DNA from: Bacteroidota bacterium
GTDB taxonomy: Bacteria > Bacteroidota > Bacteroidia > UKL13-3
Assembly: GCA_027488905.1 (NCBI GenBank)
Contig: JAIYAT010000017.1
Coordinates: 124,001 to 188,000 of the forward strand
Length of the DNA: 64,000 nucleotides
Reading direction: 5' to 3'
Part shown: one piece after another, positions 54,163-61,990 of the stretch
How positions within the stretch are numbered: the first letter of the stretch is position 1
How the letters are laid out: the number at the start of each line of letters is the position of its first letter
Notes under the pieces: generated by a model
Told to the model about the DNA's origin: nothing
The model's input: the letters and a program-made list of their open reading frames with translations, nothing else
The model's database searches: none
Program-made: the position numbers and the translations under genes

Positions 54163-54654
54163 TTATTTAGCTCCGGATAAGAAATCTCTGTATTTGGAAT
54201 TTATCTTTTCCATATGCTCATTATGCTCTCCAATTTGCTTGTTAAATCCTTGCATTTTTTCATGCATTTCCTTACTTGCACTTGCATTTTGAGCCATTTC
54301 TTCTTTAATACTACCTATAGCTTTATTTAAGCCAGAAATTTGCTCTGATAGTTCATTTAATGTTGAACCAAACTGATTCATAGCAGTATTGTAATGCGCA
54401 ATATCTGCTTTATCTTCCCCTTCTTTAGCTAGCTGAGGAAAAACTCTTTCCCACTCGTATTCGGTATCCTCATGAGTTCTTTCAAACGCTGATACTAAAA
54501 AAACAAGAACTTCTATAGATAAACCTGCAATGAATAATTCATTGGCAAAGTCCCAATCCACAAACTTGAACATGGATCCAACTAAAACTACAGCCGCACC
54601 AAAGCCGTAAAAGAAGGTAATTAAATTTAGTTTTCCTTTAGATTTATTAGCCAT
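54163..54654 (-). CDS. GldL/PorL-like inner-membrane motor protein
   Basis: The first 75 residues match GldL closely: two transmembrane helices (about 11-29 and 38-57), the FYGFGAAVVLVGSMFK segment, Glu48 within GLSIEVLVF in helix 2, and YEWERVFPQL at 66-75. In GldL the helix-2 Glu is the proton-carrying residue of the motor. Lys30 is kept, while the position three residues later is Asp rather than the His I recall from F. johnsoniae GldL. The C-terminal 70 residues are a cytoplasmic coiled coil. At 163 residues it is shorter than GldL (about 215). No gldK or gldN is adjacent. Confidence 0.9.
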   Translation of the reverse strand: MANKSKGKLNLITFFYGFGAAVVLVGSMFKFVDWDFANELFIAGLSIEVLVFLVSAFERTHEDTEYEWERVFPQLAKEGEDKADIAHYNTAMNQFGSTLNELSEQISGLNKAIGSIKEEMAQNASASKEMHEKMQGFNKQIGEHNEHMEKINSKYRDFLSGAK

Positions 54655-54658
54655 TTGA

Positions 54659-55186
54659 TTAATTATTACGCTTAATTATATATTCATTAAATTTGTCCCA
54701 AGTTGATTGGTACTTTTCTATTGTTTGATTATTACTTATTCGAATTCCAAAAAACACACCAGCCGCCGCTAGCAGCAACAATACTAAATAAATAATCAAT
54801 TGTTGGTTCCATTGTTTTTCCAAAGTAGCCTTAACACCTTCCATGGTTCTATTCTGCTCCTCAAATTTCTTTTGAAAACCATCTAAAGCTAAATTAACTG
54901 CACGCTCGTTTTGCGCTTGAACTTCAAAATTTCTGTTTACATCTGCTTTTGTTTCAATATTAACTTTATTTAAACTGTCAATAGAAAGTATAAGAAGTTG
55001 AGAAATTTCGGTTAGCTTATTTTCAAGGTCATTTATTTTTTTATTTGCCTCAAATAAATTGGATTTTGAACGCTTTAATTCGCGCTTTAATGTTTGAATT
55101 TCCTGATTCATTGGGTTTTCAGTCATCGACTGACCATTTCCGATGATAGGAATTACTATGCAAAATAGTATAAATAGTTTTTTCAT
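54659..55186 (-). CDS. Secreted coiled-coil protein with C-terminal TM helix, unknown function
   Basis: An N-terminal signal-like segment (1-19, ending GNGQ) is followed by coiled coil (about 28-125), one hydrophobic helix at 129-148 and a 27-residue basic/polar tail. If the signal peptide is cleaved, the coiled coil would lie in the periplasm and the tail in the cytoplasm. I do not recognise a family. It is the first gene of the GldL/GldM-like operon, four bases before gldL, so it is likely an accessory or regulatory subunit of that motor. Confidence 0.7.
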   Translation of the reverse strand: MKKLFILFCIVIPIIGNGQSMTENPMNQEIQTLKRELKRSKSNLFEANKKINDLENKLTEISQLLILSIDSLNKVNIETKADVNRNFEVQAQNERAVNLALDGFQKKFEEQNRTMEGVKATLEKQWNQQLIIYLVLLLLAAAGVFFGIRISNNQTIEKYQSTWDKFNEYIIKRNN

Positions 55187-55202
55187 ATTATATTCAATCT
55201 GT

Positions 55203-55210
55203 CAAATGTA
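55203..55210 (-). promoter_or_regulatory. Candidate -7 element TACATTTG for the GldLM-like operon
   Basis: On the minus strand the sequence is a perfect TAnnTTTG, 16 bases before the ATG at 55,186. The expected start of transcription leaves a very short leader. No -33 TTG is clear. Confidence 0.5.
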
Positions 55211-55416
55211 TTCGACTTTGCCTCATTTCGACATAGTTTGATATACATAAATTACGCTTAAGAAGTCTAGATTTTGATTTATTTAATTACCAATTATACA
55301 CAAATTATTAAATATCCCAAAAAAGCTTGAACAAATTTTGCTAAAAAAATCTTCTGTTGCCTTTCTTGCGCATACTAATTGCATTCATTTTTAAAGAAAA
55401 TCCTACTATAATTATT

Positions 55417-55424
55417 TAGCTTTG
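55417..55424 (+). promoter_or_regulatory. Candidate -7 element TAGCTTTG for corA
   Basis: Perfect TAnnTTTG ending four bases before the GTG at 55,429. Transcription would begin at or next to the start codon, giving a leaderless or nearly leaderless message. Confidence 0.45.
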
Positions 55425-55428
55425 AAGA

Positions 55429-56364
55429 GTGATTCAATACTTTAAATCAAATTATCAGAGTTTGCTAGAAATTGACGGTCCCGAAAAGGATTGCTGGGTT
55501 AATGTTGTAAGTCCAACTTTGCCTGAACTAGATTTTCTTTCAAAAAAACTCTTGTTACCACCTGAAATATTTTCAGATCCGCTAGACCCAGATGAAAGTC
55601 CACGTGTTGAAAATCTTAAAAATGCCCTATTAATAATTCTAAGAATTCCATGTGAAAATGATTTAGATTCTGATTTGCCATATTCTACTATCCCGCTTGG
55701 GATAGTACTTAAAAGAGACTTGATACTTACAATTTGCAGTCGACCGAATGAATTGATAAGGTTTTTTGCCGATAATAAAGTAAAAGGATTTTTTACCTTT
55801 TTGAGAGAAAGGTTTGTGATTCAACTTTTCTTAAAGTCGTCTTTAATGTTTACAAAATACTTAAAGAGGATTAATAATAAGATTGACGATATTGAAAAAA
55901 TGCTTCATAGAAGTACTAGAAATATCGAATTGTTAGAGTTATTGAAGTTGGAAAAAACCTTGGTATTCTTTAACACATCTCTTAATAGTAATGAACTTAT
56001 GATGGGGCGATTGAAAAGAATTAATCTTAATCAACAAACCATTGATGAAGAAAATGAATTGATAGAGGATTTAACAGTTGAAACTAGACAAGCCAAAGAA
56101 ATGGCCAAGATTTACACTAATATCTTAGGCAATATGATGGGTGCTCACTCTAGTATAATTTCAAACAATCTTAATATTACAATTCGATATTTAACTTCCG
56201 TAACAATCATTTTATCGCTGCCAATTTTGGTGGCGAGTATTTATGGAATGAATGTGCCGCTTCCTTTTCAGGAAAATCCACATGCATTTTGGTTTGTTTC
56301 TTTGATAGCAGTAGTATTGAGTGTCATTGGCGTGTTTTTCTTCCGAAAGAAAAACTTATTCTAA
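55429..56364 (+). CDS. corA: CorA-family magnesium/divalent cation channel
   Basis: A cytoplasmic alpha/beta and helical domain (about 1-240) precedes two C-terminal transmembrane helices. The first ends in the family signature YGMN near 270-274, the ion-selectivity motif of CorA. The C-terminal FFRKKN tail is the usual basic end. At 311 residues it is standard. The start is GTG at 55,429, with a -7 element directly upstream. The stop overlaps the convergent minus-strand gene by four bases. Confidence 0.92.
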   Translation: MIQYFKSNYQSLLEIDGPEKDCWVNVVSPTLPELDFLSKKLLLPPEIFSDPLDPDESPRVENLKNALLIILRIPCENDLDSDLPYSTIPLGIVLKRDLILTICSRPNELIRFFADNKVKGFFTFLRERFVIQLFLKSSLMFTKYLKRINNKIDDIEKMLHRSTRNIELLELLKLEKTLVFFNTSLNSNELMMGRLKRINLNQQTIDEENELIEDLTVETRQAKEMAKIYTNILGNMMGAHSSIISNNLNITIRYLTSVTIILSLPILVASIYGMNVPLPFQENPHAFWFVSLIAVVLSVIGVFFFRKKNLF

Positions 56365-56804
56365 TGACTTATTAAAGCAATTTCTTTTGCACCTAATGCT
56401 TCTTCAATCATTACCCAAAATATAGTTTGTGCATAGCCAGAATAAAGCAACATTACTTGTTGTTCAACTTTCTTGTTTTTATCTATTTTGTCTTCTACCT
56501 CAAATGTATGAAACGCGGCAATCTGGTATTTCTTTCCAGCATGTATACAAGGCAACCTGTGTGCGTCAATACTTTTATCGTTAAAAAATGCATCTAATAA
56601 ACCTTCTCCAGTTGATTTCTCAATGCCTGAAGTGTCTAAAGGCAGTGTTCTTGCATACTCGTCTATAAAGTCAAAGTTTTGAGCTCCCTTCTTACAATCG
56701 CCAATCATTACCCAATCTCCAACATTTAAGTTGAAGGTTTGCGCATTTGTTTGGTTCAATCCGAAAAAAAATAAAAGAAAGACTACCAGAATATTAATTT
56801 TCAT
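56361..56804 (-). CDS. Small secreted protein, unknown function
   Basis: A 147-residue protein with a clear signal peptide (1-21, ending TNAQ). Two Cys in the mature part (GDCKKG and LPCIHAG) might form a disulfide. No family recognised. It follows the tryptophan dioxygenase gene after 11 bases on the same strand and may be co-transcribed with it. Confidence 0.7.
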   Translation of the reverse strand: MKINILVVFLLFFFGLNQTNAQTFNLNVGDWVMIGDCKKGAQNFDFIDEYARTLPLDTSGIEKSTGEGLLDAFFNDKSIDAHRLPCIHAGKKYQIAAFHTFEVEDKIDKNKKVEQQVMLLYSGYAQTIFWVMIEEALGAKEIALISH

Positions 56805-56815
56805 GCCTTTTATGA

Positions 56816-57766
56816 TTACATTAAACCACTTTTACCCCACTCGTTGATTTCTTCGTCTGACCAAAGTTCCGGAAAAAAAATACGTTTTTGAAATCTTGGA
56901 GGTAAATACTTCTGCCAATTTGTTCCCCCAGTTGCTGCTACATCATTTGGTTGTTTTTGAAGGTACCTTACAGCTGATTTATAATGCACTAATGGCCAGT
57001 TTACGTTTACGTTTTGATCCAAATTCTTTAATTCAGAAATCAATTTTGAATTAGTCTTTTCTTCCTCAGGCAAGGTGTCAAAAAGTACTTTTAAGTTTTT
57101 GTCTTTGTATTCAATCGCTAATCTTTCTAGTTCTTCATTATATTTTTGTTCAAATTGCGTGAGGGTAAGCGTTTTTTTTCCAGATTCTATTTCTGTTGCA
57201 CCAGCTCTCCAATAAATATGAGGAAACATGCTAGCTATGTCAGATTGTTCTGTGTAATTTGGCCTTTGTTCTTTATCTAACAAATTGTAGAAATGAGTTG
57301 AGCAAATTTCAATTTTTCTGTATTGCGCGCTTTGAAATCCACTTGCTGGTAAGAGGCTCATTCTGAATTTTAAAAATTGCTCTTTTTCCATGCCATTCAC
57401 CATAATTTCAAATGAATGAGTGAGATTTTTAAAATAGGCGTTAATTCTAGCAACTCTTGTTGCAAAAAAATCTGATGTTAATGTTCCCTTTTTATTTGCT
57501 AATTGCTTTATTTCATGGATACTTAATTTGAAATAAAGCTCGGTGATTTGGTGATACATGATGAAGATTTCTTCATCTGGAATGCTAGTTTTAGGTTTTT
57601 GTAAACTAAGCAAAGTATCTACCATGATATAATCCCAATAGCTAGTATAATCTTGATATACCAAGCCTTCTAAATAGGCCTTAAAATCTTGTGCATTTAC
57701 CTCATATTTTTCCTTTAACTGGTTTATGAGGGCAATAACTTCAGGGTCAATATGTGAATTTTCCAT
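56816..57766 (-). CDS. kynA: Tryptophan 2,3-dioxygenase
   Basis: The haem enzyme that opens the indole ring of tryptophan in the kynurenine pathway. MYHQITELYFK near 71-81 contains the substrate-side His72; SGFQSAQYRKIE near 145-156 and the late VHYKSAVRYL contain other conserved contacts, including the likely haem-ligand His. GGTNWQKYLPPRFQ near the end binds the substrate carboxylate. I chose the internal ATG at 57,766 (316 aa) because the upstream in-frame start at 57,793 overlaps rfbC and adds unrelated residues. No other kynurenine genes are visible here. Confidence 0.93.
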   Translation of the reverse strand: MENSHIDPEVIALINQLKEKYEVNAQDFKAYLEGLVYQDYTSYWDYIMVDTLLSLQKPKTSIPDEEIFIMYHQITELYFKLSIHEIKQLANKKGTLTSDFFATRVARINAYFKNLTHSFEIMVNGMEKEQFLKFRMSLLPASGFQSAQYRKIEICSTHFYNLLDKEQRPNYTEQSDIASMFPHIYWRAGATEIESGKKTLTLTQFEQKYNEELERLAIEYKDKNLKVLFDTLPEEEKTNSKLISELKNLDQNVNVNWPLVHYKSAVRYLQKQPNDVAATGGTNWQKYLPPRFQKRIFFPELWSDEEINEWGKSGLM

Positions 57767-57776
57767 TTTTTTTAAT

Positions 57777-58319
57777 TTAAAATGGACTAACAAAGTCTTT
57801 TAATAAGGGTAATAGTTGGTCTTTTTCAGAAACTATAGGATTTTCTGACTGCCAATTTATTTCCAAAGCTGGGTCATTCCAAAATAGGCCGCCTTCGCTT
57901 TCTTTGTGATAAACATTAGTACATTTGTATAAGAAAATTGTCTTATCTTGAAGGGTCTCAAATCCATGGGCAAATCCTGGTGGAATCCAAAACATAAGGT
58001 GGTTTGTGTCTGAAAGTTCTATTGAATAACTTTTTCCGTAGGTGGGAGATGATTTTCTTATGTCTACAATTACATCTATTACAGCACCTTGCACAACTCT
58101 TACTAATTTGCCTTGTTCAAAAGGAGGTGCCTGAAAATGTAACCCTCTTGTGGCTCCTTTATGTGATAAACTTTGGTTGTCTTGCACGAAAACAGCGTCT
58201 ACTTCTGCGGCTTTAAAAATGTCCGTATTATAGCTTTCATAAAAATAGCCCCTAGGGTCATTAAAAATTCTGGGCTCAATTACCAATGGCCCTTCCATGA
58301 ATATTTTAGTTGTTTTCAA
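57777..58319 (-). CDS. rfbC: dTDP-4-dehydrorhamnose 3,5-epimerase
   Basis: A cupin enzyme of 180 residues. DPRGYFYES at 21-29, QSLSHKGATRGLHFQ with catalytic His61, and QGAVIDVIVDIRKSSPTYG are standard RmlC signatures, followed by PPGFAHGF. It makes dTDP-L-rhamnose precursor. It lies outside the glycan locus, next to kynA, with no RmlA, RmlB or RmlD nearby, so those are presumably elsewhere in the genome. Confidence 0.95.
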   Translation of the reverse strand: MKTTKIFMEGPLVIEPRIFNDPRGYFYESYNTDIFKAAEVDAVFVQDNQSLSHKGATRGLHFQAPPFEQGKLVRVVQGAVIDVIVDIRKSSPTYGKSYSIELSDTNHLMFWIPPGFAHGFETLQDKTIFLYKCTNVYHKESEGGLFWNDPALEINWQSENPIVSEKDQLLPLLKDFVSPF

Positions 58320-58388
58320 AATAGATTATTTGCAACAATTATAACAAATACATTACGAAATATAAATGTGTAATGATAAAAATGCTAG

Positions 58389-58418
58389 TTTGCCGTTACA
58401 AATCAAAATGTATTTTTG
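58389..58418 (+). promoter_or_regulatory. Strong Bacteroidota-type promoter TTTG-N18-TATTTTTG
   Basis: TTTG at 58,389-58,392 and TATTTTTG at 58,411-58,418 are 18 bases apart, the best -33/-7 pair in the window. The ATG at 58,423 is four bases beyond, so the message would be nearly leaderless. It rules out the upstream in-frame start at 58,366. Confidence 0.65.
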
Positions 58419-58422
58419 CAAA

Positions 58423-59355
58423 ATGGAACAAGAGAAAAAAATCAAAAGATATAGAATCATTGTTATTGCCCAATCAGTATTAAATGTAATTTTAATATTG
58501 CTGCTTGGGTTTTTTACCTATACTTATTTTAAAACAGATAAAAACCTTTCAGAAAAAAAGGTAGAGTTGTTTCAATCAGATTCTACTAGAATGGCTTTGG
58601 AAGTTGAGTTGCTTGAAACAGATTCTATGTTAACCATTTACAAAGGAAAAAATTCTGAACTTGACCAGTTTTTAAGAGAGAAAAATGATTCGTTACAGCA
58701 ATTTGCAGAGCGTATTGAGTCAATTTTAAGAAAGGGGAATTTAACCAAGGCAGAGTTAGAAAAGGCAAATGATGAATTAGATTTATTAAGATATTATAAA
58801 AAGAAGTACATCGGCCAAATTGATTCATTGAACTCCGTTATTATTAGTCTTGGCGAGGAAAACAACAACCTTAAAACCGATATTAAAAAGCAGAAGAGTA
58901 AAAATGAAATTCTAAACATGGATGTAGCTCGATTAAGCAATAAAGTGGTTGCAGGGTCAAGGTTAACCACTCAAAATGTTTATGTTACAGGAATAAAGCA
59001 AAGAACTAATGGTAAAGAGAAGGAAACCATCCGTGTGAGCCAGTTAAGTCAGTTGAAAATTACTTTTCTACTCAATGAAAACTATGTTACCGATAAAGGT
59101 CAAAAAGAAATTTATCTAAAAATCATTGGGCCTGATGGTTCAACGGTTTACAACCAAATTGCAGGCTCTGGTACGTTTAATTTCCAAAATGAAGAATCCT
59201 TGTATAGTACCAAAAAAACCATTGATTTTACCAACGAGCCTCAAAACGTAAGTATATATTGGGAGAAGGGTTCGGAGTACTCTAAAGGGCTTTACAAGGC
59301 TGAACTTTATTGCGAAGGGTTTAAAATTGGTAATACAGAATTTGAATTAAAATAA
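58423..59355 (+). CDS. Membrane-anchored coiled-coil protein, unknown function
   Basis: A 310-residue protein with one transmembrane helix near residues 13-35, a coiled coil from about 40 to 180, and a compact C-terminal domain of about 110 residues rich in beta-strand patterns (IYLKIIGPDGSTVYN, PQNVSIYWEKGSEYSKG, YKAELYCEGFKIGNTEF), which resembles an immunoglobulin-like fold. The body is probably periplasmic. I recognise no named family. The start at ATG 58,423 is set by the promoter immediately upstream; a longer reading from 58,366 would begin before the promoter. Confidence 0.7.
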   Translation: MEQEKKIKRYRIIVIAQSVLNVILILLLGFFTYTYFKTDKNLSEKKVELFQSDSTRMALEVELLETDSMLTIYKGKNSELDQFLREKNDSLQQFAERIESILRKGNLTKAELEKANDELDLLRYYKKKYIGQIDSLNSVIISLGEENNNLKTDIKKQKSKNEILNMDVARLSNKVVAGSRLTTQNVYVTGIKQRTNGKEKETIRVSQLSQLKITFLLNENYVTDKGQKEIYLKIIGPDGSTVYNQIAGSGTFNFQNEESLYSTKKTIDFTNEPQNVSIYWEKGSEYSKGLYKAELYCEGFKIGNTEFELK

Positions 59356-59388
59356 GCAAGTCATATATTCGTTGCCGCAAATCGTTTA

Positions 59389-59409
59389 GGTTTCGGTTTG
59401 AACACAATG
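59389..59409 (+). repeat. Copy of dispersed GGTTnnGGTTTGAACC motif
   Basis: GGTTTCGGTTTGAACACAATG overlaps the start region of the small lipoprotein gene. It departs from other copies only after GAAC. Confidence 0.4.
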
Positions 59410-59646
59410 CATAAAAAAATGAAAAAAATTGCCGTATTAATTACTTTTGGATTTACATTAACCTTTGGTGCTTGTCATTATGGAGCTGAAGAAGCTAAGA
59501 ATACACTGGAGACCAATCAAGAGTATAAAGGAGATAAAAGCGATTATTCAGTAAACAGGGCAAACGTTACAGAGCCAAAAGAAAGCGATCCAAGCGCAGA
59601 TACTGCATTTGTAGCAACAGTAGATACTGCAGTAACTGTTAAATAA
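59407..59646 (+). CDS. Small lipoprotein, unknown function
   Basis: A 79-residue product (or 75 from the ATG at 59,419). A basic start and hydrophobic core lead to the lipobox LTFGAC, with Cys23 as the lipidated residue. The rest is hydrophilic and rich in Asp, Glu, Lys and Thr, without a domain. A TTG at 59,398 is also in frame but unnecessary. It precedes the sulfoxide reductase gene by seven bases and may be co-transcribed with it. Confidence 0.65.
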   Translation: MHKKMKKIAVLITFGFTLTFGACHYGAEEAKNTLETNQEYKGDKSDYSVNRANVTEPKESDPSADTAFVATVDTAVTVK

Positions 59647-59653
59647 TTCTTTT

Positions 59654-60127
59654 ATGGATAGTTTTCTTCCTTCTGAGGCTCATTCCAAGGAAGAGAAATA
59701 TTTAAGTTTGCTTCCTCAACTTAAAGCCTTATTTGAGGGGGAGAAAGACGCTTCGGCTAACCAAGCAAATTTTGTTGCTGCTCTTAAAACTACCTTTAAT
59801 TGGTGGTGGGTGGGTTTTTATTTTGTTAAAGAAAACGAACTTGTTCTCGGACCTTTTCAGGGACCTGTTGCCTGCACTCGAATAGGGTTTGGCAAAGGGG
59901 TTTGCGGAACAGCTTGGAAAAATAACGAGGTTATTATTGTACCAGATGTTCACCAATTCCCAGGGCATATTGCTTGCTCTGCAGAATCACTTTCCGAAAT
60001 TGTTATACCTTTCTACAATTCAAGTAATTACTGCGTAGGTGTTTTGGATGTAGACAGTGAGTTCCTTTGTCATTTTGATGAAGTGGATGAAAAGTACTTG
60101 AGTCAAATGCTCAAATTTTTATTTTAA
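59654..60127 (+). CDS. msrC: Free methionine-(R)-sulfoxide reductase (GAF type)
   Basis: This single GAF-domain protein of 157 residues has the three conserved Cys of fRMsr: Cys74 in ACTRIGFG, Cys84 in GVCGTAW and Cys108 in HIACSAES, plus NWWWVGFYF and VLDVDSE. It reduces free Met-R-sulfoxide using thioredoxin in the cytoplasm, as part of oxidative-damage repair. All catalytic Cys are intact. Length and motif order fit the family exactly. Confidence 0.92.
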   Translation: MDSFLPSEAHSKEEKYLSLLPQLKALFEGEKDASANQANFVAALKTTFNWWWVGFYFVKENELVLGPFQGPVACTRIGFGKGVCGTAWKNNEVIIVPDVHQFPGHIACSAESLSEIVIPFYNSSNYCVGVLDVDSEFLCHFDEVDEKYLSQMLKFLF

Positions 60128-60201
60128 CCTAGCCTCAATTCAGGATTCTCCTTTGATTGCTGTTTTAGTTTACTTTTCTTATTTTTCCTGAAATTTCTAA
60201 C

Positions 60202-61422
60202 ATGAAGCAGGACAAACGAGTTGTTTTATTAGTGGTTGTTGCGGCCCTTGGTTATTTCGTAGACATTTATGATCTAATTGTGTTTAACGTCGTAAAAAAA
60301 GAAAGCCTTCAACATTTGGGTTTTTTTGGTGAGGACTTAAAAAAGTATGAGATATATCTTTTTAACCTTCAAATGACTGGAATGCTTATTGGTGGCCTGC
60401 TTTGGGGTATATTAGGCGATAAACGAGGTCGTGTTTCTGTATTGTTTGGATCTATTTTCCTATATTCTATTGCCAATATTGCAAATGCTTTTGTAACTAA
60501 CATCGACCAATATGCTTTGGTAAGGTTTATAGCTGGTATTGGTTTAGCTGGTGAGCTTGGTGCAGGCATTACCCTAGTTGCAGAAAATATGCCCAAAGAG
60601 AAACGTGGATATGGCACCATGATAATTGTAACCTTTGGCGCATTAGGAGCTGTTGTGGCAGGGTTGGTTGGTAAAAGCTTTGGTTGGCAAACAACTTATA
60701 TTGTAGGTGGCTGCTTAGGTCTTACCCTCCTTTTGTTAAGAGCAGGGGCATATGAAAGTGGCATGTATCAAAGTTTGTTGCATCAATCGCACATTAAACG
60801 GGGTAATTTCCTTTCACTTTTTAAAAAGAGTTCATTGTTTTTTAAATACCTTTCTTGTATTCTAATTGGCTTGCCTATTTGGTTTGCAATTGGCGTATTG
60901 GTTAATCTTTCTCCAAGGTTTGCCGAGGCCCATGGGTTATTAGAAGGTATTGACGTGGCAGATAGTGTAATGTTTGCCTATCTTGGTCTTTCTGTTGGTG
61001 ATTTAATAAGTGGATTACTCAGCCAATTCATGCGTAGTAGGAAGAAAGTTGTTTTCTTATACCTAGGTTTTTCTTTAATACTCATGTTGGTTTATCTCTT
61101 CAATACTCATGTAAGCGTAGTTTATTATAAATATATGTGCTTTGGAATTGGCTTTGCAACAGGATATTGGGCGCTTTTTGTTACAATTGCAAGCGAACAG
61201 TTTGGAACAAATATTCGGTCTACTGTTACCAATACTGTTCCCAACTTTGTGCGTGGTGCTGTTGTTCCAATTACACTCAGTTTTGCTAGCCTCAGCAAAA
61301 CAAATGGTGTTGTATTTGCTGCTTTTTGGGTTGGAATGGCATGTTTGTTACTTGCTTTTGTTGCTACAGTTTACATCAAAGATTCGTTTAGTAAAGATTT
61401 AAACTACTTTGAAATTGATTAA
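60202..61422 (+). CDS. MFS transporter
   Basis: A 406-residue permease with about 12 transmembrane helices and the MFS loop 2-3 motif GDKRGR at 72-77. LGYFVDIYDLIVFNV near 16-30 resembles the start of sugar or aromatic-acid:H+ symporters. A RFIAGIGLAGELGAGITLV stretch matches the helix 4 motif. The carried solute cannot be told. The 74-base upstream region contains TATTTTTC, one mismatch from the -7 consensus. Confidence 0.88.
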   Translation: MKQDKRVVLLVVVAALGYFVDIYDLIVFNVVKKESLQHLGFFGEDLKKYEIYLFNLQMTGMLIGGLLWGILGDKRGRVSVLFGSIFLYSIANIANAFVTNIDQYALVRFIAGIGLAGELGAGITLVAENMPKEKRGYGTMIIVTFGALGAVVAGLVGKSFGWQTTYIVGGCLGLTLLLLRAGAYESGMYQSLLHQSHIKRGNFLSLFKKSSLFFKYLSCILIGLPIWFAIGVLVNLSPRFAEAHGLLEGIDVADSVMFAYLGLSVGDLISGLLSQFMRSRKKVVFLYLGFSLILMLVYLFNTHVSVVYYKYMCFGIGFATGYWALFVTIASEQFGTNIRSTVTNTVPNFVRGAVVPITLSFASLSKTNGVVFAAFWVGMACLLLAFVATVYIKDSFSKDLNYFEID

Positions 61423-61445
61423 AAACCTTTAGGTAAGAGCAATTA

Positions 61446-61453
61446 TATTTTTG
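61446..61453 (+). promoter_or_regulatory. Candidate -7 element TATTTTTG
   Basis: Perfect TAnnTTTG, 11 bases before the ATG at 61,465. A start at the TTG of 61,459 would lie almost on the transcription start, so the ATG is favoured. Confidence 0.5.
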
Positions 61454-61464
61454 TTTATTTGTAC

Positions 61465-61989
61465 ATGAGAATTTTATTTCTAAGCATTTTACTTACCACC
61501 GCATTTACAAGCTTTTCTCAAAAGAGTGAGCAACCAATGCCTTCGAATCCAGAGTTTAAAAGGTTTGTTTTTGAACCAAACCAGCAAATTGTGTTAAAGC
61601 CCTATGATAGTTTATACTTTGATATAGCTTATGAAAGTGGCGATTATTGGGTTTTTAAATTTGATTTTAGAGCTAAGGATGTAATTGCGATTGCTGATGA
61701 TGAGTTTGCAGAATCCATTCAATTTCAAGTAAAACCAATTTCTGGGAATCAATTTGTGCTCAACGAATCAGATTTTGCGAAGGCAAAAGTCATTTATTCA
61801 AGAAGTTGCTTTTGCAGAGACAGCGGTCCTCGTTTGGTTCAAACCGGAACCATTACTGGAAAAAAAGTAGGAAGAAACAAATGGTTATTGGTAATTGAAT
61901 TGGATATAGAACCTAGGCCAGGAGGCAAATCTGATGTCTTTACCAAAAAAATCAAAGGGTATTTCAATCCAGGAAAATTAATTTACTAA
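61465..61989 (+). CDS. Small secreted protein, unknown function
   Basis: A 174-residue protein with a signal peptide (MRILFLSILLTTAFTSFSQ) and a mature domain with alternating strand patterns (IVLKPYDSLYFDIAYE, YWVFKFDFRAKD). Cys pair CFC and a basic stretch near residues 110-115 are notable. No family recognised. Start taken as ATG 61,465 because of the promoter and because the signal peptide begins there. It lies one base before the GNAT gene. Confidence 0.65.
   Translation: MRILFLSILLTTAFTSFSQKSEQPMPSNPEFKRFVFEPNQQIVLKPYDSLYFDIAYESGDYWVFKFDFRAKDVIAIADDEFAESIQFQVKPISGNQFVLNESDFAKAKVIYSRSCFCRDSGPRLVQTGTITGKKVGRNKWLLVIELDIEPRPGGKSDVFTKKIKGYFNPGKLIY
61834..61851 (-). repeat. Copy of dispersed GGTTnnGGTTTGAACC motif
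   Basis: Reverse-strand copy GGTTCCGGTTTGAACCAA inside a small secreted-protein gene. Confidence 0.5.
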
Positions 61990-61990
61990 A

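Noticed and set aside
49351-55186. Reading this operon as the standard type IX secretion core gldKLMN
   Set aside because: There is no GldK-like lipoprotein or GldN gene, GldM is duplicated, and the outer-membrane gene is a beta-helix/barrel fusion. The canonical set may be elsewhere.
57171-57178. T8 run in kynA as a phase-variation tract
   Set aside because: Runs of eight T or A are common at this base composition and the gene is housekeeping.
58366-58422. Longer start of the coiled-coil protein at 58,366
   Set aside because: A strong promoter (58,389-58,418) lies inside this stretch, and the added residues do not look like a signal or membrane lead. ATG 58,423 is favoured.
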